From assembly GCA_050084985.1 (NCBI GenBank), contig JBITNC010000001.1, forward strand, positions 154,008,001-154,072,000: a stretch of 64,000 bases of DNA, written 5' to 3'. Under the pieces are notes generated by a model. It had not been told where the DNA came from. It ran no database searches and saw nothing but the letters and a program-made list of their open reading frames with translations. The number at the start of each line of letters is the position of its first letter. Position 1 is the first letter of the stretch. Made by a program: the position numbers and the translations under genes. The stretch comes from Nageia nagi (lineage: Eukaryota; Pinophyta). Below are positions 57,251 through 64,000 of the stretch, piece by piece.

Positions 57251-57644
57251 AATTTAAGAAAAACAAAAACAAAACGATCATGAAAAAATAACCTTCTAAC
57301 ACCTCTGAAATATCCTATTTTTGACATTCATCAAAATGCGAAAAAATCGATTGAAAAGCCTAATATGCTTCGGCCTATAATGATATGTATCTATATCATT
57401 AAATCATCCCAACGATATCCTTCGCTCTTTCATTATGGAGTCTTTGACTAACGAGGTGAGGCAACTCGATTGCGTTTTTTTCAACTATTCATCTTCCTGT
57501 ACTTACAATTAATTATATGAATAATAGTAATATGAGGATGTAGTCCTCGTTGTTATTATGATAGCATTTTAGAAAAAAATTACATTTTATAAAATAATGC
57601 AATTACCAGATGCATCTATCTATATGTGTATATATGGAATCAAA
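57251..57644. other. spacer before F-box copy 2
   Basis: No gene. Runs from the palindromic array to the start of the duplicated block. Confidence 0.4.
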
Positions 57645-57703
57645 CAATATCTGCTTGGCTATAACTTAAGTCTTAAACAGCAGAGAGAATTCTATGTAGG
57701 CAG

Positions 57704-60700
57704 ATGGATATTCATGAAGAAACCCTGATTCCTGGTCTACCAGATGACATAGCACTCTTGTGCCTGACCAGAGTGCCATCTATATTCCTTCCCTTTCTGG
57801 GCAATGTCTGCAAAGCATGGAAACGCCTTGTTGAAAATCAGGACTTTTTACTTCATAGGAGGAAGACAAGTCATTTATATCCTTTGTCTTTGGTATTTTC
57901 TAGTTTCAATATCATTAACATGGTAATAATGATAGGAGACAAAATATAAAGTGTAGAAATCACCGTATGCTAATTCAATAACTGGCAGGGTTAAAGTGTT
58001 TTAATCAAAATCAATTGGAAGAGAGTTGAAGATTAGGTGAATTATTAGATTTTGGGACTGATCAATTTTATCTGAATTCTACCCTGTGGCTTATTATACC
58101 GTCTTTCTTTACCAAACGTGTTCAATTTATGCTTTAACTATGCTTATTTGAGCTAAAGGGAGATGGGAATTTTTTACCTTTGTGAAATTTACTTGTTGCA
58201 AGGAAACAATAACTTTGGCAAGATCTAAGAATGTTTGCAATTCTTGAATACAAAGAGAAATACTTGGTAAAGTAAAGTTTCATAGCTTATGGAGGATACC
58301 ATATTACTATTTATTGGGGAGAAAAGAGAGGTTGTGATCCAAACAAGAGTTCGTTCAAGATCTGCATAGAAGGTACTCAGTTTATGCTTCCAAGTAAATA
58401 TTAAGAATATAAGCAGCATGACCTAGAAAACAAATACATAGTGTGTTTAGGTCCAGGCTATCTTAATGGGAAAAAAAAACAAGTTAAAACATCATGGTTA
58501 TTTGATGTTTCAAGATATAGGTTTACCGTTTAACAAGTAGAAGTGTACAAATTTTTTTTGTCAAAAGTAGTGCGAAACACATGTAAAACGTATCCATTAT
58601 GCTGTAGAAAATATAAAGGTGGAATACTGCAAATTTCATTTGCAGACGTGTAAATACTAAATTGTTATTAATTCTTGTCTTTGGGATACAAGCAAGGCTG
58701 AATGAGTTAAACATATTTTCTTAATCTTAAGCAATTGATAACACCAGGAAAAAAAGGTAAATATTGAATTAAAGATGGAAGTTTATCCTTGACACATGTA
58801 TCCCAATACTCATGCCATTAACAAATATGTTGGCATATAATAGTATAAAATAGAGAGGCACTCGAAAATATATTTTCATACCCTCCAACCTTACTATCTA
58901 ATCTTGCAGAGTTTGTTCAATTGTTTCATTTGTTAGCACCCTAGTAACCAATCAGTGTTTTCACCTGTACTACTTTATCAAAATATATGGCAATGCCTGT
59001 AGTCTAAGCATTAGTACAACTTGAAAATGAATTTCATCTCATGTTTATTTTGTGGTTAAAGTATGAGATAACATCTCTCAATGCTCAAAACCTCCACCAC
59101 CTTTACCTGAGGGGAGGAGAAGAAAGTTGATAAAGTTTCCATAACCAAGTGCATCTTCTTTTCTGAAAATATTGAAGTTTGACTCTATTAAGTTGTTGCT
59201 TTCTGTCACTATAGATAGTCTCAAATCTGGTTTGTTGTAAAAATTGGAATTGTCTTCGTCGCCACTGACATTATTGTAGCCTTTGCAGACAACACCAGCC
59301 TGCTACTTGAGCGTGTAACTTTTCTTCTTAAAGTGCTTATACATCTTCATCCATGGTAAAAATCTGTCATTTTTCGAGAGGAGGCAGAAATGTTTATCTT
59401 CATTATCACTGCATCATTAAGCAAAACATATTTTGCTTCTATAATTTCATGAAACGTGATATGGAGTAGTTCCAGTTTATGTGTCACTTGGAGTTATGCC
59501 TTGCCTTGGTTACCAAGGTACCAAAGTTTAAACACTGTTATTTTTGGTGAATAATAGCTAGTGGGCTTCTGCCCCAGGAGCCACCAATGTTGGGATATAA
59601 GTTTTTTGAAACTAAACACACAAGCCTTTGCTTTCTGAATATGATTCCTTTGACATATAAAATGAGTTCAAGGGAGGATGCAAATAACGGAGGATAGTTA
59701 ATTGTTAAAAGCGGACACTTACACTAGATGCATGATTTGTTTTTACAATTTGACTATTAATATTGTTTATCTTAATTTGTTTATGACTGGAAAAAATTTC
59801 TACTAGTCTATTTCTTGAGGTAATCGTATCATAAGAAGTTTTGAGTCCTTTGACATTTTGTATTTATATATGTGCCTTTCAAAATATTCATCTTTATTCA
59901 AAGACAATTTATCTTTACTTTTTTCAGGCTGGCTCCTCAGAACGTTGGATTTGTATTCTTCCCGAAATCACAGAGTGGAAGTTTTCTGGCATACAATCCA
60001 GTATCTAACAAATGGCGTGCACTGCCTCCAATCCCTGGTTGGATATCCACTGAATTCTGGCAGGGTTTTGCATGTGCCTCCATTGGTCGCAGATTGCTTC
60101 TCATGGGGGGTGTGCAGCATCCTAAAGGTGTCAAGTTTCAGCATATCTTCCTTTGTGTTGTTTGAGTTTCCAATGCTTATTCTTCCCGAAATCAACGATT
60201 ATGATACAAGAGTAACAACTTACATTGGTTACAAAGTTGAATTGATTTGCTTTAGAGTGTTTTGACATAACTGGTGAAATTGTTTACTTTGCATGCACAC
60301 ATGCACTTAACCCAAGCGCATAAAGGTTGTCTGAAAATTCAAAAAAAGAAAAAATCATGAGTTTTCCATGGCTGAAGTCTTCGAAAGTCAGGATTGATCT
60401 CATACACAGCATTTTTGTCATATTTTGGGCCTTGAACAATGACATTGATACAACATTGATTGATAATATCTACAAGTATGAAAACCTGCCTGGATACAAC
60501 ATGGAATGCATACTCAGTTCCTGCTAATAGATGACTAGGTTTATAGGCATTTGCTTGCAGATTTCTCATGCACATAAATAATGCTGTTTCATTTTTTAGT
60601 TGTACTTCTTTGGGAAGCTTCCCTAAAGTTTCCATCATATTTATCTGACAGTATTGCTTTTGGTTGTCTTCAGTTGTTGCACCAACACCAAATTGCCTTG

Positions 60701-62797
60701 GAAGGCTGAGGGTTACATTATAAGTCTGGTTTTTTTGTGTCAAATTTGCTTAAGTACAAAATAGGTTCCTACTTTCGTTTTTGTTGTTTATTTTGTTGAG
60801 AATGCTTCTTACCAAAACATGCCCTACATAGCCTGGTGCACGTGTGCAGAATTCCATTTTTTTATCTAATCTTCATGACTAAGGATTTGTTTTTCACCAA
60901 AATCTGCCCTGGCTTTGCACCCATCCACATCCTTTTGGCCATAGCCAATGTGTTTCAAACCCTCGTGGAAGGCATGTAACTCACTGACGTCATCAATACA
61001 CATTCCATCAGATTGAAAACAGGCTGTTTAATCTTTAAAAAGTTTTAGATACACCTGGTCATGTATGTTTTATATAGTGCTTGATAAGTTGATTACATTC
61101 TAGTACTTCTTTTCTAGGTAAGGCTAAAGAGTATAGTAGATCAAGTGTGTCTTTGCATGAGTTAATCATGATTAATATTTTTTTTTAATTGTGATCTTTC
61201 TTTTAATGCTACTTTTGTTTAACTAACTTTAAATCGTGATCAATAGGTGCGGTTGCAGATGTGAAGGTTTATAATACTTGTACAAACCAGTGGTCTAATG
61301 CCAGAAGTATGAGCTCACCCCGTAGTTGGTTTACTGCAACTGTAATTCGAGACCTAGTTTATGTGGCTGGTGGTCAAGGAAAGATATCTTTTCTTGACAC
61401 TGCAGAAGCTTATGATTTGAAAAATCATGTATGGAAGCCCATAGCGAACATGAATTGTGTAAGGTACAGTTGCTGTGGTGTTACTCTTAATGCTCAATTC
61501 TGGGTCCTTGGAGGAGAATATGCAAGACAAAAGGGTCAGCGGAGGTTTATGATCCTTCAAGTAGACTGTGGGTGCTTATACCTGAGATGGGGATTGATAT
61601 ACACAAGGTAAGGTTTCCTATATCGAATACTTGTATCTTTAGCATGTTGCTATCTGTATTCTACAGAATTGAGAGTTGATATTTATAACTACTATTCTGC
61701 TTACGTTTATATGATTCATTATTTCCCTCTTTAACAGTTAAAAATAGCCATAATACATGACATGACAATACTGAGCTGCCTTGTCTATGTTTTAGAAAAT
61801 TAATTGATGCATATAGAATTGACATAGGCTGTTACAGAAGCTGATGGCAGGCAGACACAGATAATCATAAATAATGTTCTTTAAATTATTATTATAAACT
61901 TAGTAAAGCCTGCAAGTCCACAAGAGACATTGCTGGGGTGAATTTAGCTCGTCTTAGTAAAATTATCTCTTAACTTCTGGCAAGTGACATTGACCAATTA
62001 CTTAATCATTTGAATAAAGCGGGCTTAGAGTGTCATTTCCAGCGATACACATCTCAACTGGTACACTTGAATGGTGCTGTTGGATGCAGAACAAGGTAAT
62101 TCTAAATCCATCTAACATGCAGTCAGAAAAGGTACAAGCCCAATTATGGTGTGATCATATCTATTTGGAAATTGGTTTAAGAATCTTTCATTTTATGGAT
62201 GTACCATACATGACTGAATGTTTTGATGTGATTGTCCCTCATTATTAATTGAGAAATTTTGCAAGAATTTTTCTGAAATGCATATGCAAGACTTTACAAA
62301 ATATCATATCTACTGCATGTCAGCACAGATGTACTGTTAGGGTTGCATTTGTCTTCTGGTTGAAAAGGCATATGGGTTTTTGTTGCCAATATTGATGTTG
62401 TTTTCATTTCTTGCCAGTGTAGGTTCCTTGGCCTACTACAGTTCATAGAGAGCAGCTTCTTTGTGTGCACAAAAATAGAGTAATGCTTTATGTTAGAGAG
62501 ACAAATGAATGGATACATATTGACAATGTTATGGGTTGGGAAGATTATGGGAGCTCCTCTCAAGTATCCCATCATGGTTTCACATTTCAAAGTCTTGGCA
62601 ATGAGATTTATATCATTGGTGGCAGACAAGTATCTTGGTTAAATTCCAAGAGACCAATTAATAAAAACCTGAATACTGTAAAAATCTCTACCCTGCAGAA
62701 CCAAGGCAGCTCAAAATACCTACCATGGTGGAATGGTGCAAATATGGGCAGTGGCAGTGGAGGCACTATTCTTGCATCTTCTGTTGTATATGTGTAA
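57704..62797 (+). pseudogene. F-box/kelch-repeat protein, copy 2 (broken)
   Basis: Equivalent exons: 57704-57865 (162 nt), 59928-60127 (200 nt, copy 1 has 202), 61247-61607 (361 nt, copy 1 has 383) and 62423-62797 (375 nt). The donor of intron 1 is ACAAGT where copy 1 has GCAAGT. Exon 2 lost two bases in the ITESGSF codons, so the frame meets TAA soon after. Exon 3 lost 22 bases after GAATATGCAAGACA. The two deletions sum to 24, so the frame returns for exon 4, which is intact, but the stop in between remains. It probably makes no full protein. Confidence 0.85.
58697..59800. other. 1.1 kb insertion/deletion difference in intron 1
   Basis: Present in copy 2 between TTGTCTTTGGGATACAAG and CTACTAGTCTATTTCTTGAGG, absent from copy 1 (TTGTCTTTGTGATATT...AGTAGTCTATTTCTTGAG, about 41390-41417). 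No transposon ends were recognised, so it could equally be a deletion in copy 1. Confidence 0.6.
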
Positions 62798-64000
62798 ATT
62801 TCTTCGAGTTAAATTATGCAAACCCTGCAAGTAAGATGCAATTTCTGTAAAATATTTGGGCAATTGTTGACTCTATATGATGTTTGTGTTTTCCATGGGA
62901 GTCATCATGATGATCATAAGAATGCCAACCACATTCCCCAAAGCTTTTACCATGGTAAAGTGAATAATTATTGGATTCTTATAACCTACAACATATCTAA
63001 ATGGCTGGCAAGACTGTAAATCTGGTACTGATGATGAGCTAATACGTTGAATCTGAAAAATTCTTTCAAGAAACCATGATTAAGATGTCATTCCACTCTC
63101 TATTCAACCTCTATATAGCGAGTCCACTGTAATTGTTCTATTCTTTAAAAAAAGGATATCAAAGATGTATTAATACTAATAAAATTGGTTAAAAAAGGAG
63201 CCATAGTCAAGAATGATCTCGAACATTCCTCGTCTTAGCTTAAAGATCACCTCCATGAAGTAGATAAGGATTGAAAAGAATCGAGGTAAAGACCACTTAG
63301 GATTAGTAATATAGATGTAAGAAATTAATCTTTAAATACAAAAGTTTAATATCTTGATTATTATAAAATGTACCATCTATAACTTCATTAATTGATTGGA
63401 CTACTTCAATGCTAAAATACTAAAGGAATCTTTTAAAAATATAATATTAAATTCATTAATGATACTAATATCTTTAATGTTAAAGTATTCTCAACATTTT
63501 TCTAATTTTCAATTTAACAATAATAGATCAATCCGTAGATGATTTTCACTAAGAGTCATCATCCAAATCTTTCAATGATCTCCTCGTAGTAAGTGTCATA
63601 CACTTGTTACTTATTAACTTCAAGGCTCCTTATATTTGTTGTTGAGACATCATAGGCAATACCATATTACCACTTTCTTTAAGGATATTAGTAGTCCTCC
63701 AACCTTAGATGTTAGGAGCAACTTAATATTGTAATTCTAGGGTTTAGGTTTGGTGAATGTCACATCTCTTCACCCCTATGTTTGTTTATTTATTTGTTTT
63801 AGTTGGTTCTTTTCTCCAAGGACTTTTCTTTTAGTTCCTTTCTATTTTTTCGATTGTACCTCCTAGTCCCTTTGACCTTATTGATCACCCATGAACATTA
63901 ATATAATTATCTTATCTTATTTCAAGCTTAGTAATTAGTAATGGATGAAATGAGTTTCACTCGTCTTAAAACCTTTAAACTTATTGAGTAATGATTGAAC
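62798..64000. other. 3' flank of F-box copy 2
   Basis: 3' UTR and flank matching copy 1 up to about 63228, then about 0.69 kb of unmatched AT-rich sequence, then the match resumes at about 63923. No further gene recognised. Confidence 0.5.

Larger units (their letters stand above)
57645..64000 (+). repeat. segmental duplication, unit 2
   Basis: Aligned with 40527-45530. Differences: an extra ~1.1 kb in intron 1 (about 58697-59800) and extra ~0.69 kb in the 3' flank (about 63229-63920). Continues to the window end. Confidence 0.85.

Noticed and set aside
29959-64000. F-box genes nested in a giant LAZ1 intron
   Set aside because: No downstream LAZ1 exon was found in the window, so nesting cannot be supported; kept only as one possibility.
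1-64000. tRNA or rRNA genes
   Set aside because: No cloverleaf with A and B boxes or rRNA core sequence was recognised; the tRNA-like strings at 8801 and 16974 are primer sites.

Overview
The window looks like nuclear DNA of a land plant, most likely a seed plant with a large genome. It is AT-rich and gene-poor, introns are very long, and most of the sequence is old, nested, decayed transposable elements. A conifer or other gymnosperm is the best guess, but nothing here proves the lineage. Only two host gene families are recognisable: three internal exons of a LAZ1/TMEM184-type (DUF300) membrane protein, and a tandem pair of F-box/kelch genes, one apparently intact and one broken.

Layout. 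1-20.2 kb is a retrotransposon nest. A decayed Tat-like Ty3/gypsy pol (+ strand, 0.3-4.56 kb) is interrupted by a structurally complete minus-strand LTR element (4557-9988, duplicated target GAGTA). The outer 3' end and LTR follow (9.99-11.5 kb). A second complete minus-strand element of the same family lies at 12652-18190 (duplicated target ACTGA). Both have canonical LTRs, a tRNA-iMet primer site and a polypurine tract, but their 2.9-3.1 kb interiors encode only gag and protease. They are therefore non-autonomous gag-protease elements. 18.2-20.2 kb holds older LTR remnants.

20.2-30.3 kb carries the LAZ1-like exons (21303-21411, 29575-29762, 29870-29958). The first two are separated by an 8.2 kb intron filled with tandem repeats (22.8-25.0 kb), an LTR-promoter-like segment, a Tat protease fragment and a solo LTR (27802-28968, duplicated target GAGAA). 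A 23-base N gap lies at 30270-30292. 30.3-40.5 kb holds a 61-62 bp tandem array, LTR debris, a copia-like deletion derivative (33.36-34.45 kb) and the ORF1 remains of a LINE.

40.5-64 kb is a tandem segmental duplication. F-box/kelch copy 1 (four exons, 373 residues, with a GC-AG first intron) is at 40577-44456. Copy 2 (57704-62797) has lost its first donor site and carries 2-bp and 22-bp exon deletions, so it reads as a pseudogene. Between them lie a Mutator-like element with a captured glycosyltransferase-61 fragment (45600-46702), a 148-bp tandem duplication, a 20-bp palindromic minisatellite (50.47-51.11 kb), a decayed minus-strand LINE ORF2 (51.8-55.7 kb) and two further arrays of self-complementary motifs (56.1-56.5 and 56.76-57.25 kb).

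The genes do not form a pathway. The main biology is the relation between transposon families: the autonomous-type remnant and the gag-protease elements share LTR termini, polypurine tract, a 24-nt subterminal block and a hairpin next to the tract.
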